64,000 bases of DNA from Rhizobiales bacterium GAS188 (GCA_900104855.1 FNSS01000001.1:4030001-4094000), one strand, 5' to 3'; numbered from the stretch's first letter, positions 41,260-50,336 are shown. The notes: generated from the sequence alone by a model not told the origin. Numbers and translations are program-made.

Positions 41260-42213
41260 TCACCCGGCCTGCAGCACCCGCAGCGGCGCGCCGGCGAGAT
41301 AGGCCTTCACGTCCTCGAGGGCATCGCCATAGGCGGTGCGGTAATTCTCCTCGCTCACGTAACCGAGATGCGGCGTCAGCACGACATTGTCGAGGCGCCG
41401 CAGCTTGTGGTCGGCCGGCAGCGGCTCCTCGTCATAGACGTCGATGGCGGCGCCGGCGATGCGATGCGCTTCGAGCGCCGCGATCAGGGCCGCTGTATCG
41501 ACGATGGGGCCGCGCGAGGTGTTCACCAGATAGGCTGAGGGTTTCATGGCGCCGATGGCGGCCGCATCGACGAGGCGGCGCGAGCGCTCGCTCAGCACCA
41601 TGTGGATGCTGACGATGTCGGCGCGCCCGAACAGCTCCAGCTTCTCGACCCGCTCGGCGCCGGATTGCGTCGCGCGTTCCGCCGTGAGGTTCGGGCTCCA
41701 GGCGATCGCCTGCATGCCGAAGGCCTTGGCGAGCCGCGTCACCTCTGCGCCGAGCTTGCCGAGGCCGACGACGCCAAGGAGGCGCCCCTTCAGCCCCATG
41801 CCGAGCGTCGTCTGCCAGGCGCCCTGGCGCATGCCCTGATGCTCATGCGGGATGTGGCGGGCGAGGCTCAAGATCAGCCCGAGCGTCAGCTCGGCGGTCG
41901 GATGCGGCAGCATGCCGGTGCCGCAGACCAGGACGCCCCGTTCGCTCGCGGCCACGAGGTCGATCGCGGCATTGCGCAGCCCGGTGGTCACGAGGAGCTT
42001 CAGTTTCGGCAGGCGCTCGAACAGGGCGCGCGGAAAGGGGGTGCGCTCGCGCATGGCGATCACGATATCGTAATCCCCGAGCCGCGCGGCCGCGGCCTCG
42101 ACGCCGTGCAAGGGCTCGCGAATGGAATCGACCGCGATGCCGGGGCCGAGGCTCGCCCAATCCGCCATGGCCGGCGCCACGCCTTGGTAATCGTCGAGAA
42201 GCGCGAGCCGCAT
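41260..42213 (-). CDS. D-isomer specific 2-hydroxyacid dehydrogenase
   Basis: 317 residues. The NAD-binding GVVGLGKLGAEV lies mid-sequence; the catalytic Arg is in NTSRGPIVD, Glu in DVYDEEPLP and His in LTPHLGYVSEE. It interconverts a 2-keto acid and a D-2-hydroxy acid, for example phosphoglycerate-, glyoxylate- or hydroxypyruvate-type substrates. Three in-frame ATGs occur within 15 bases; 42213 is preferred since GGAG lies six bases upstream. It is divergent from the ABC importer at 42397. Confidence 0.88.
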   Translation of the reverse strand: MRLALLDDYQGVAPAMADWASLGPGIAVDSIREPLHGVEAAAARLGDYDIVIAMRERTPFPRALFERLPKLKLLVTTGLRNAAIDLVAASERGVLVCGTGMLPHPTAELTLGLILSLARHIPHEHQGMRQGAWQTTLGMGLKGRLLGVVGLGKLGAEVTRLAKAFGMQAIAWSPNLTAERATQSGAERVEKLELFGRADIVSIHMVLSERSRRLVDAAAIGAMKPSAYLVNTSRGPIVDTAALIAALEAHRIAGAAIDVYDEEPLPADHKLRRLDNVVLTPHLGYVSEENYRTAYGDALEDVKAYLAGAPLRVLQAG

Positions 42214-42255
42214 CGTCATCTCCATCCCGCCGGCGCAGCGCCTGCCGGTGCCGCG

Positions 42256-42289
42256 TTGACAGCCTGCCGGCACTGTATAATTTTGTATA
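42256..42289 (+). promoter_or_regulatory. Possible promoter with TGTATA direct repeats
   Basis: TTGACA at 42256-42261 and TATAAT at 42276-42281, both perfect but with a 14-bp spacer that is short for sigma-70. Over the -10, TGTATA occurs twice 10 bp apart (42274 and 42284), which looks like a regulator site. It lies in the gap before the importer operon, about 110 bp from its first ATG. Confidence 0.35.
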
Positions 42290-42396
42290 CCGAAATTCAG
42301 CGGCGCCGAAAATCCTGCGCCGAAATCCCGGAAACGGGCGGCCCGATCGGCGGCGACACCCGGCGCGACGGCACGCCGGACAGGGAGTGAAGGCAG

Positions 42397-43401
42397 ATGA
42401 GGCAGCGCAATCTCGCCCTGGCGGCCCTGGCTCTGCTGGGCACCGCGTTCTTCTCCGGAATGACGGGTGCGCAGGCGCAGAAGCTCGTCATCTACTCGGC
42501 CAATGACAGCACCTTGAACGATCTCGTCTTCGATGCCTTCAGCAAGGAGACCGGCATCAAGGTCGAGAGTGTCTCGACCGGTTCGGGCGTGCTGATGAAG
42601 CGCATCCAGGCCGAGAAGGACAATCCCCAAGGCGACATCATCTGGGGCGTCAGCCGCTCGCTGCTGCAGACCAATAAGGGGTATTTCGCCCCCTATAAAT
42701 CGAAGGAGAACGCGGCGATTCCGGCCGTTTTCCTCGATCCCGACAATCTCTGGACCGGCACCAATGTGCATATCCTGGTGGTGACGCAAAACACCAAGCT
42801 GATTCCGGCGGGCGAGGGGCCGAAGAGCTGGAGCGACCTCGTCGATCCGAAATACAAGGGCAAGATCGCTTTCACGGATCCGGCGAATTCGGGCTCCGCC
42901 TATACCAATGCGACGCTGCTCGTCGATCATTGGGGCGGCGAGGCGGGCTGGGACAAGCTCAAGGCGCTGTTCGCCAACACCAAGATCCTCAACCGCTCGA
43001 CCCTGGTGTTCCAGGGCGTCGGCAATGGCGAATATGGGCTCGGCATGTCGCTCGAATATGCGGGGGCGCTCTGGGCCAGCAACGGCGCGCCGGTCACGAA
43101 TATCTATCCGGCCGACGGCACGCTCGCCTTGATGGAAGGGGTGGCGATCCTGAAAGGAGATCCCAATCCCGATGCCGCCAAGGCCTTCGTCGACTACATC
43201 AATCGCAAGGATGTCTGCGAGATGATGCTCAAGGCGACCTTCCGGCGGCCGGCCCGGCAGGATCTCGATTTCGCCCATCTGCCCGGCAACATGCCGGCCC
43301 TGTCGAGCCTCAAGCTCCTCGCCTATGACGAGGATGGCTGGACGGCGAAGCGCCCACAGACCCTGGAGAAGCTGAAAGGCATCATCCAGGATACGCGTTG
43401 A
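42397..43401 (+). CDS. ABC transporter substrate-binding protein, Fe3+/phosphonate/sugar-phosphate type
   Basis: 334 residues. A Sec signal ends near TGAQA, followed by KLVIYSANDSTLNDLVFDAFSKETGI, typical of the FbpA/AfuA/PhnS class of periplasmic binding proteins. The pattern GKIAFTDPANSGSAYT and GEYGLGMSLEYAG belongs to the same class. The paired tyrosines used by true iron binders are not evident, so phosphonate, polyol-phosphate or another anion is as likely as iron. It is the first gene of a three-gene importer, followed by metabolic enzymes. Confidence 0.82.
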   Translation: MRQRNLALAALALLGTAFFSGMTGAQAQKLVIYSANDSTLNDLVFDAFSKETGIKVESVSTGSGVLMKRIQAEKDNPQGDIIWGVSRSLLQTNKGYFAPYKSKENAAIPAVFLDPDNLWTGTNVHILVVTQNTKLIPAGEGPKSWSDLVDPKYKGKIAFTDPANSGSAYTNATLLVDHWGGEAGWDKLKALFANTKILNRSTLVFQGVGNGEYGLGMSLEYAGALWASNGAPVTNIYPADGTLALMEGVAILKGDPNPDAAKAFVDYINRKDVCEMMLKATFRRPARQDLDFAHLPGNMPALSSLKLLAYDEDGWTAKRPQTLEKLKGIIQDTR

Positions 43402-43548
43402 ACGACACGCGCCGAGCAAGACGCGCACTGAAGCCGCGCAGTCGGGCCGGTCACGCCATGCGAGGCCTGCGCTCATCTGCGGCTCTCGGTGCGCAAAGAA
43501 CCGGCTCCTGATAACTTCGCTCCCGCCTCAACCCGGATAGGATTGCGC

Positions 43549-44619
43549 TTGGCCAGCATCACGATCGACCGCGTGTGCCGATCCTACGGATCGGTGCAGG
43601 CCGTGCACGACATCTCGCTAACCATCGGGGATGGCGAGTTCTTCACCCTGCTCGGCCCGTCGGGCTGCGGCAAGACCACCTTGTTGCGCATGGTGGCGGG
43701 CTTCGCCGAGCTCGAGGCCGGCGCCATCCGCTTTGGCGAGCGGCGCATCGACACCTTGCCGCCGCATCGCCGCAATACCGGCATGGTGTTCCAGAACTAC
43801 GCGATCTTCCCCAATCTCAGCGTGCGCGACAACGTCGCTTACGGTCTGCGGGCCCGCAAGATCGCGCCGGCCCTGACGGCTGAGCGCGTCGGGCGGGCGC
43901 TTGACCTTGTTCATCTCGGCGAGCAGGCGCCGCGCTGGCCGCATCAATTATCGGGCGGGCAGCTGCAGCGCGTGGCCATCGCCCGGGCCCTGGTGATAGA
44001 GCCCGAAGTGCTGTTGCTCGACGAGCCGCTCTCCAATCTCGACGCGCAATTGCGGGTGGAGATGCGCGCCGATATCCGCAGCTTGCAGAAATCGCTCGGC
44101 ATCACGGCGATCTACGTCACCCATGACCAGGAGGAGGCGCTCGCCATCTCCGACCGCATCGCCGTGATGCGGGCCGGCCGCTTCGAGCAGGTGGGTGCGC
44201 CGGACGCCATCTACCGCCGGCCGGCGACACCCTTCGTCGCCGAGTTCATGGGCACCACCAACCTGCTTGCCGGCATTGTCGGCGTGCAAGGCACGCGCAT
44301 CGCGGTCGGCGCGACGGCATTCATGGTGCCAAAGCTGGCGCTCGCCGACGGCTCGCTTGTGTCGTTCTCGCTGCGACCCGAAGCCTTGCGCCCGCTGAAC
44401 GGTGAAGAGAGCGTCCCGCCGGGCTGGGCGAGCCTCAGGGCCGAGCTCGTCCGGCTCGAATTCCTCGGCGCCCTGATCCGCATCGAGGCGAGGCTCGCGG
44501 GCGGCGCGCTGCTGCGCTCGGCCGTGCTCGACCATCCGCTGGCGCAATTGCGGGTCGGAGACAGCCTGTCCTTCGCGTATGAGCCGGCGCGCCTCACCGT
44601 CTTCGAGAGCACGCTATGA
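43549..44619 (+). CDS. ABC transporter ATP-binding protein, FbpC/PotA-like
   Basis: 356 residues. Walker A GPSGCGKTT, Q-loop FQNYAIFP, signature LSGGQLQRV, Walker B LLLDEPLSNLD and switch THD are intact. A C-terminal TOBE domain (VSFSLRPEALRPL) is present. I favour the TTG at 43549, with AGGA 8 bases upstream, because the protein then starts directly with the conserved ASITIDRVCRSYG; a GTG at 43489 would add 20 residues. Its stop overlaps the permease start by 4 bp. Confidence 0.88.
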   Translation: MASITIDRVCRSYGSVQAVHDISLTIGDGEFFTLLGPSGCGKTTLLRMVAGFAELEAGAIRFGERRIDTLPPHRRNTGMVFQNYAIFPNLSVRDNVAYGLRARKIAPALTAERVGRALDLVHLGEQAPRWPHQLSGGQLQRVAIARALVIEPEVLLLDEPLSNLDAQLRVEMRADIRSLQKSLGITAIYVTHDQEEALAISDRIAVMRAGRFEQVGAPDAIYRRPATPFVAEFMGTTNLLAGIVGVQGTRIAVGATAFMVPKLALADGSLVSFSLRPEALRPLNGEESVPPGWASLRAELVRLEFLGALIRIEARLAGGALLRSAVLDHPLAQLRVGDSLSFAYEPARLTVFESTL

Positions 44620-46289
44620 CGGCCCTCGGTATAACGAGCCTCGTCTCACCGCGCATGCGCCTGCCGCTCGTGGTGAGCCTCCTCGGGCTCGGCTTCCTCG
44701 GCATCTTCTTCCTCTACCCGATCGGACGCATCCTCACCGCCAGCATCCTCGATCCGCGCGGCGAGCATGTCACGCTCGGGAATTACGCCAAGGTGCTGTC
44801 GAGCGCCTTCTACCAGGCGAGCCTCGTCAACAGCCTGACGATCGGCGCAGTAGCGACGCTTTTCGCCACGCTTCTCGCCGTGCCGCTCGCCTTCGCCCTG
44901 GCGCGGCTGCCGGTCGCCGGCAAATCGGCGCTCCTCACCCTCGTCGTCCTGCCGCTGGTGCTGCCGAGCTTCGTCAGCGCCTATGCGCTCCTGCTCATGC
45001 TCGGCCGGGCCGGCTTCCTCAGCGGAGTGCTGCGCGATCTCGGCATCCCCTTCACCTCGATCTATGGGGCGGGCGGCATCGTCGCGGTCTATGCGCTGAC
45101 GCTCTACCCTTATGTGCTGCTGCCGACCCTCGCGGGGCTCAAGGCCATCGACATGTCGATCGAGGAGGCGAGCCAGAATCTCGGCGCCTCGCGCTGGCGT
45201 TCGCTGCGGACCGTGATCTTGCCGCTCGTCATCCCCTCGATCCTGGCAGGCGCGTTGCTGGTCTTCATCGAGACCTTGGAGAATTTCGGCGTGCCTTTCG
45301 TGCTCGCCGAGGACAAGCCGATCCTCTCGGTCGAGGCCTTCAAGCTGTTCGTCGGCGAGACCGACCAGAACCCCGCCTCGGCGGGCGTGCTCGCGGTGCT
45401 GCTGATCGCCTGCACGGCGCTCGTCCTCCTCATCCAGCGCCGCTATCTGGGGCAACGGCGCTTCGCCACCAGCGCGCGGCGCTCGCCGCCGCTCATCGAG
45501 GTCGGGCCGGGCTTGCGCCTCATGGCGACCGCCTTCGCCTGGTCGGTCGTCATCGTCTCACTGATACCCTTCTTCGCCGTCGTGGTGCTGGCCTTCATGA
45601 AATTCCGCGGGCCGGTGCTGCAGGCGAGCTTCAGCCTCGACAATTTCGCGGCGCTGTTCCAGCGTTCGGCGCGCCCGCTCGGCAACACCCTGATGCTGTC
45701 TTCGCTCGCAGCCCTCGGCGCGGCGCTGATCGGCGTGCCGATCGGCTATGCGGTGACGCGCTTCCGCTCCTCGCTGACGAGCCTTCTCGACGTCGTCGCC
45801 ACCATGCCGTTTGCGGTCGCCGGCACCGTGCTCGGCATCGCCCTGATCATCTCCTTCAATAGCGGCGCCCTGGTGCTCACCGGCGGCTGGTTCATCATGG
45901 TGCTCGCTTATGTGGTGCGCAAATTGCCCTTCAGCGTGCGGTCCTCGAGCAGCATCCTGCACCAGATCGATCCGAGCCTCGAAGAGGCCTCGATCAATCT
46001 CGGCGTCTCGCCCGTGATGACCTTGGCGCGCCTCACCGTGCCCTTGATGCTCAGCGGCATCATCGGCGGCATGGTGCTGACCTTCGTCACCGTATCCTCG
46101 GAGCTGTCGGCCACGGTCGTGCTCTATAGCGGCGAATGGCAGACGCTCACCGTCGTCATGTTCCAGGCGCTCGAAGGCACGGGCGCCGGCACCGCGGTCG
46201 CCGCCGCCTGCCTCCTCGTCCTCATCACGCTCGCGCCGCTCGCCATCATCCATCGGTTGCTGCGCCGCCATGAAACTTCGCTGCTATGA
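44616..46289 (+). CDS. ABC transporter permease, two-domain FbpB-like
   Basis: 557 residues with about twelve helices. Two EAA loops are present, one per half (MSIEEASQNLGASRWRSLRTVILP and PSLEEASINLGVSPVMTLARLTVP), so one chain supplies both channel halves, as in FbpB/AfuB and PhnU/V-type importers. It is coupled to the ATPase gene. The substrate is as uncertain as for the binding protein. Confidence 0.9.
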   Translation: MTALGITSLVSPRMRLPLVVSLLGLGFLGIFFLYPIGRILTASILDPRGEHVTLGNYAKVLSSAFYQASLVNSLTIGAVATLFATLLAVPLAFALARLPVAGKSALLTLVVLPLVLPSFVSAYALLLMLGRAGFLSGVLRDLGIPFTSIYGAGGIVAVYALTLYPYVLLPTLAGLKAIDMSIEEASQNLGASRWRSLRTVILPLVIPSILAGALLVFIETLENFGVPFVLAEDKPILSVEAFKLFVGETDQNPASAGVLAVLLIACTALVLLIQRRYLGQRRFATSARRSPPLIEVGPGLRLMATAFAWSVVIVSLIPFFAVVVLAFMKFRGPVLQASFSLDNFAALFQRSARPLGNTLMLSSLAALGAALIGVPIGYAVTRFRSSLTSLLDVVATMPFAVAGTVLGIALIISFNSGALVLTGGWFIMVLAYVVRKLPFSVRSSSSILHQIDPSLEEASINLGVSPVMTLARLTVPLMLSGIIGGMVLTFVTVSSELSATVVLYSGEWQTLTVVMFQALEGTGAGTAVAAACLLVLITLAPLAIIHRLLRRHETSLL

Positions 46290-46430
46290 AAACCTCGCTG
46301 CTGTGAAGTCCGGCCCAATCGTCGCAGCCACCGAGATGGCAACGGCGGCGCGATCGCGCTATCCTGGCGCATGCCTTGTCAGCGACATCCGGCGTCTCGA
46401 TCGCCGGTACATGCTTGAGGAGTGCCAGCC

Positions 46431-47501
46431 GTGAACACCATCGATCTGCGCAGCGACACGGTCACCTTGCCGACCGAACGCATGCAGGAAGCCATGTCCC
46501 ATGCCGTGCTCGGCGATGATTCGCGCGACGGCGACCCCACGGTGCGCCGGCTCGAGGCGCTGGCGGCGGCGCGCACCGGCAAGGAAGCGGCGCTCTTCGT
46601 GCCGAGCGGCACCATGGCCAACCTCGTGGCGCTGCTCGCCCATACGGGGCGAGGCGGGGAGGTGCTGGTCTCCGTGGGCAGCCATATCTCGCGCACCGAG
46701 ATGGGCGGGGTCGCGGCTCTCGCGAGCCTGTTCCACAAGGAGCTGCCGGCGCCGCGCGGCGCCATCGATCTCGAGGCGCTGCAAGGCGCGCTGAATCCCA
46801 GCCTCTTGCACAACAAATTGGCGACGAGCCTCGTCTGCGTCGAGACCAGCCATAACGATGCCGGCGGCACCGTGCCGTCGCTCGAGCATATGGCGAAGCT
46901 CAAAGCCCTGGCGCACGGCAGCGGCGTGCCCGTGCATATCGACGGGGCGCGGTTGTTCAACGCCGCGGCGGCGCTCGGCGTCGAGGCGAGCAAGATCACG
47001 GCGCAAGGCGACACGGTGTGCTTTTGCGTCTCGAAGGGCTTGAGCGCGCCGATCGGTTCGCTGCTCTGCGGCCCGGCCGCCTTCATCGCGCGGGCCCGCG
47101 CCTTCCGGCGCATGGTCGGCGGCAATCTGCGGCAAGCGGGCGTCGTGGCGGCGGCCGGCATCGTGGCGCTGGAGGAGATGGTCGAGCGCCTAGCCGAGGA
47201 TAACCGGCGGGCGAAGCTGCTGGCGGCGGAGCTGCACGAGCTCGATCCGAGCCTCGTCGCGCCGGAGACGGTCGAGACCAATATCGTCAATGTCGATGTC
47301 ACCGCAAGCCGCCATCCGTCGAGCGACTGGGCAGCGGCCCTGAAGCAGCAAGGTGTCCTGGTCGGGCCGACCAAGCCATGGCGGCTGCGCATCCTGACCC
47401 ACCGCCATATCGGCGAGGCCGAGGCGCGCGACGCGGTTGCCGCCTTCCGCAAGGTCCGGGACGGCTTCGCGGGCGCTGCGGCCTCGCACGCCGCTTCGTG
47501 A
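46431..47501 (+). CDS. Threonine aldolase family protein
   Basis: 356 residues, fold-type-I PLP enzyme. It opens NTIDLRSDTVTLPTERMQEAM with GDPTVRRLE, and the PLP lysine is about K202 in VSKGLSAPIGS. HIDGARLFNAA holds the PLP-ring Asp and the phosphate-binding part. It cleaves L-threonine or another beta-hydroxy amino acid to glycine and an aldehyde. GTG 46431 is chosen because GAGGAG lies eight bases upstream; a GTG at 46422 lies too near it. The gene lies between the importer and the TPP decarboxylase genes. Confidence 0.9.
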   Translation: MNTIDLRSDTVTLPTERMQEAMSHAVLGDDSRDGDPTVRRLEALAAARTGKEAALFVPSGTMANLVALLAHTGRGGEVLVSVGSHISRTEMGGVAALASLFHKELPAPRGAIDLEALQGALNPSLLHNKLATSLVCVETSHNDAGGTVPSLEHMAKLKALAHGSGVPVHIDGARLFNAAAALGVEASKITAQGDTVCFCVSKGLSAPIGSLLCGPAAFIARARAFRRMVGGNLRQAGVVAAAGIVALEEMVERLAEDNRRAKLLAAELHELDPSLVAPETVETNIVNVDVTASRHPSSDWAAALKQQGVLVGPTKPWRLRILTHRHIGEAEARDAVAAFRKVRDGFAGAAASHAAS

Positions 47502-47510
47502 CCGCCGCCT

Positions 47511-48095
47511 ATGGGACATGAGAGCGCGATGCATGAGGCGTCTTCGGCGAGCCGGGGGGAATCCTCGAACAAGCCTTCGATCAGGTCTTGGCACGCCGTC
47601 ATCCACGACACGCTGAAAGCCAATGATGTCCGCCTCATCACCTATGTGCCCGACCGGGTGCTGACGCCGCTGATCCGCAGCCTGCATGAGGACGATTTCT
47701 TCACCGCCTTCGCCACGACGCGTGAGGAAGAGGCGCTCGGCATCGTCGCCGGGGCCTGGATGGGCGGAATGCGCGGCGCCGTGCTGATGCAGACGAGCGG
47801 CTTCGCCACCTTGGCGAATGCGCTCGCTTCGCTCGCCGTGCCCTACCAGATCCCGTTGCTGATGTTCGTCTCCGAGCGCGGCACGCTCGGCGAGTTCAAT
47901 CTCGGCCAGGCGATGGTCTGCCGCACCATGCGGCCTGTCCTCGATGCGCTCGGCATCGAGCAGCACAGCATCACGAGGCTCGACGAGCTCGAATTCATCG
48001 TCGACCGATCGATCCGCCAGGCGGTCGCGACGCAGGCGCCCTGTGCCCTGATCCTCTCGCCGCTCTTGACCGGCGGCAAGAGCTTCGGGAGCTAA
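47511..48095 (+). CDS. TPP-dependent decarboxylase, alpha (PYR) subunit, ComD-like
   Basis: 194 residues. This is the pyrimidine-binding half of a thiamine diphosphate enzyme: VRLITYVPDRVLTPLIRSL, then TTREEEALGIVAGAWMGG with the catalytic Glu, and QTSGFATLANALASL. Two-chain enzymes of this kind include sulfopyruvate decarboxylase (ComDE), related to phosphonopyruvate decarboxylase. The first 25 residues are non-conserved; an ATG at 47529 is an equally good start. The end of the gene falls in a 19-bp tandem duplication that continues into the start of the beta gene. Confidence 0.8.
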   Translation: MGHESAMHEASSASRGESSNKPSIRSWHAVIHDTLKANDVRLITYVPDRVLTPLIRSLHEDDFFTAFATTREEEALGIVAGAWMGGMRGAVLMQTSGFATLANALASLAVPYQIPLLMFVSERGTLGEFNLGQAMVCRTMRPVLDALGIEQHSITRLDELEFIVDRSIRQAVATQAPCALILSPLLTGGKSFGS

Positions 48096-48117
48096 CATGA
48101 GCTTCGGGAGCTAACAT
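48080..48117. repeat. 19-bp perfect tandem duplication at a gene junction
   Basis: GAGCTTCGGGAGCTAACAT occurs twice head to tail (48080-48098 and 48099-48117). Each copy holds a GGGAG ribosome site, the TAA stop and an AT that becomes ATG. The first copy therefore creates an extra ATG followed at once by a stop (Met-Ser-Phe-Gly-Ser-stop, 48097-48114) between the alpha and beta subunit genes. Confidence 0.9.
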
Positions 48118-48727
48118 GGTTGTCGCAGATCCGGCCGCGTCGCCTCACGCCAATCTCAAGGTCATGAACCGCTTCGACCTGACGCAGCGCCTCGTGGCGC
48201 TGCTCGAGCATGACGAGGCGGTGATCGGCGGCATCGGCAATACCAATTTCGATCTCTGGGCCGCCGGCCAGCGACCGCAGAATTTCTACATGCTGGGCTC
48301 GATGGGCCTCGCCTGCCCGATCGCGCTCGGCGTCGCCCTGGCGCAGCCGGGAAGGCGGGTGCTGGCGCTCGAGGGCGACGGCTCGCTGCTGATGCAGCTC
48401 GGCAGCCTCACCACCATCGCGTCGCTGCGGCCGAAAAATCTCGTGATCATCGTCATGGATAATGGCTGCTACCAGATCACCGGTGGCCAGAAGACGACGA
48501 CGTCCACGGTGGCCGATATCGTGGCGATCGCGAAAGGCGCCGGGATTGCGCAAGCGAGCTGGGCGGCCGACGAGCATATGTTCGGGAGCCTCGTGGCCCG
48601 CTCGCTCTCCGAGGACGGGCCCTCGCTGATCGCCGCCCGCATCGACGACAAGCCGGCCGTGGCCACCACCGAGCGCGATCCGGCCCTGATCCGTGATCGC
48701 TTCATGCGCGGCCTCGGGGTGAAGTGA
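48116..48727 (+). CDS. TPP-dependent decarboxylase, beta (PP) subunit, ComE-like
   Basis: 203 residues. The diphosphate-binding half: GNTNFDLWAAG, GSMGLACPIALGVALAQPGRRVLALEGDGSLLMQLGSL with the GDG...N motif completed by MDNGCYQITGG. It pairs with the upstream alpha subunit to decarboxylate a 2-keto acid such as sulfo- or phosphonopyruvate. ATG 48116 has GGGAG six bases upstream, inside the second copy of the 19-bp duplication. Confidence 0.85.
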   Translation: MVVADPAASPHANLKVMNRFDLTQRLVALLEHDEAVIGGIGNTNFDLWAAGQRPQNFYMLGSMGLACPIALGVALAQPGRRVLALEGDGSLLMQLGSLTTIASLRPKNLVIIVMDNGCYQITGGQKTTTSTVADIVAIAKGAGIAQASWAADEHMFGSLVARSLSEDGPSLIAARIDDKPAVATTERDPALIRDRFMRGLGVK

Positions 48728-48734
48728 GAAGCGG

Positions 48735-48821
48735 TGGGACCGCGGGCGTCCCGCCCGCCCTTGAACCGCTGGGGCGGGCGAACGCCAGGAAGAAGGGCGA
48801 CCGGGACGGTCGCGATCCCAG
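48735..48821. repeat. Dispersed repeat family B, copy 3
   Basis: Starts TGGGACCGCGGGCGTCCCGC and ends GACGGTCGCGATCCCAG, with the shared inner AAGAAGGGCGACCG. It sits between the decarboxylase and mannonate dehydratase genes, which are on the same strand. Confidence 0.8.
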
Positions 48822-48933
48822 GGCTCCCGCTTCCCGCCCGCCCGGCAAACTGGTATGGAAGTTCGCGTTAGGGGCGCGAAGGACAGAAGACGCGCGAAGC
48901 GCCAAAAGAGAAGTGCCAAAAGAGGAGTAGATT

Positions 48934-50130
48934 GTGGAACAGACTTGGCGCTGGTGGGGCCCGCAGGATCTGATCAAGCTCGCCCATGTGTGCCAGGCCG
49001 GCGCCACCGGCATCGTCACCGCCTTGCACCAGGTTCCGGCGGGTGAGCTGTGGACCAGCGACGCCATCGAGGAGCGCAAGCGGCTGATCGAGGCCGATGC
49101 ATCGCTCGGGCTGCGCTGGAGCGTGGTCGAAAGCCTCCCCGTTGCGGAAGCGATCAAGATCGGCAAGGGCGACCTCGCGCCGCTTTTCGAGACCTATCGC
49201 GCCTCCTTGCGCAATCTCGCGGCGGCCGGCATCAAGACCATCTGCTACAATTTCATGCCCGTGCTCGACTGGACGCGCACCGAGCTGCGCGCCCCGCTGC
49301 CGGGCGGCGGCAACGCGCTGCGCTTCAACGCCTATGACTTCGCAGCCTTCGATTGTTGCATGCTGGCCCGCAAAGGTGCCGAGGCCGATCATGATCCCGA
49401 GGTGCTGAAACGGGCCCGCGCCTGGTTCGACCGGGCCACCGCCGACGAAAAGAATGAGCTGCTCGCCAGCATCATGGCGGGGCTGCCCGGCGCTTTCGAC
49501 CGTTACGACCTGCCGGGCCTGCGCATCATGCTCGAGCGCTTTCATGAAGTGACGCCCGAGCGCTTGCGCGACAATCTCGGCCGTTTCCTCGCCGAGGTGG
49601 TGCCGACCGCCGAAGGGCTCGGCATGCGCATGGCGATCCATCCCGACGATCCGCCGCGCCCGCTGCTCGGCCTGCCGCGCATCGTCTCCAAGGAAGAGGA
49701 TATCGCGGCGATCTTCGCGCTGCATGACAGCCGCGCCAACGGCCTCACTTTGTGCACCGGTTCGCTCGGCGCGCGCGCCGGCAACGACCTGCCGGCCATT
49801 GCCAGGCGCTTCGCCGATCGCATCCATTTCGCGCATCTGCGCAATGTCACGAAGGATGCCGACGGCTCCTTCATGGAGGCCGATCATCTCGGCGGGGATG
49901 TCGACATGGTCGCCGTGGTGACGGTGCTGCTGGAGGAGCAGAAGCGGCGGCGCGAGGCCGGCGATCCTGCCTGGCGCATCCCGTTCCGGCCCGATCACGG
50001 CCATGAGCTCCTCGACGATGTCGGCAAGGCGACGCATCCGGGCTACCCGGCCATCGGGCGGCTGCGCGGGCTCGCCGAGATCCGCGGCGTGATGACGGCG
50101 GTCGCGAGCCTGAAGGCGCTTCCGGTCTGA
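48934..50130 (+). CDS. uxuA: Mannonate dehydratase
   Basis: 398 residues, full length for UxuA. The N-terminus MEQTWRWWGPQDLIKLAHVCQAGATGIVTALH is diagnostic. Metal-site blocks are AIHPDDPPRPLLGLPRI, TLCTGSLGARAGNDL and IHFAHLRNV, and PFRPDHGHELLDD is near the end. It dehydrates D-mannonate to 2-keto-3-deoxy-D-gluconate in glucuronate breakdown. The start is GTG 48934 with GAGGAG 5 bases upstream. Other uronate genes are not adjacent. Confidence 0.94.
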   Translation: MEQTWRWWGPQDLIKLAHVCQAGATGIVTALHQVPAGELWTSDAIEERKRLIEADASLGLRWSVVESLPVAEAIKIGKGDLAPLFETYRASLRNLAAAGIKTICYNFMPVLDWTRTELRAPLPGGGNALRFNAYDFAAFDCCMLARKGAEADHDPEVLKRARAWFDRATADEKNELLASIMAGLPGAFDRYDLPGLRIMLERFHEVTPERLRDNLGRFLAEVVPTAEGLGMRMAIHPDDPPRPLLGLPRIVSKEEDIAAIFALHDSRANGLTLCTGSLGARAGNDLPAIARRFADRIHFAHLRNVTKDADGSFMEADHLGGDVDMVAVVTVLLEEQKRRREAGDPAWRIPFRPDHGHELLDDVGKATHPGYPAIGRLRGLAEIRGVMTAVASLKALPV

Positions 50131-50157
50131 GGCCGCTCCCTGGGACCGCGGGCATCC

Positions 50158-50336
50158 GAGCTTGTGAGTTTTTGAAACAGCGGGGAAAACTTGCCGAGAC
50201 CGGCCTGTTTTGCTGTGAGTAAATAACGGAAATGGTCGGAAAAGGCCTTCAAGAACTTGCTCAGTCGATGCCGGCCCCGTTCTCCGCGACGTTCTCGAGA
50301 CCGCCCTTCCTCATCATTTCAAAAACTCACAGCCTC
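50158..50336. mobile_element. MITE-like insertion inside a family B repeat
   Basis: 179 bp with 20-bp terminal inverted repeats differing at two positions (GAGCTTGTGAGTTTTTGAAA and the complement of TTTCAAAAACTCACAGCCTC). The flanks are TCC on both sides (50155-50157 and 50337-50339), a 3-bp target duplication. Removing the element and one TCC restores an uninterrupted family B repeat (GGGACCGCGGGCATCC + TGCCCGCTCTTGCG) identical in wording to the tandem copy just downstream. The inside is less GC-rich and has no gene of useful length. A parent transposase is not in the window. Confidence 0.8.
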
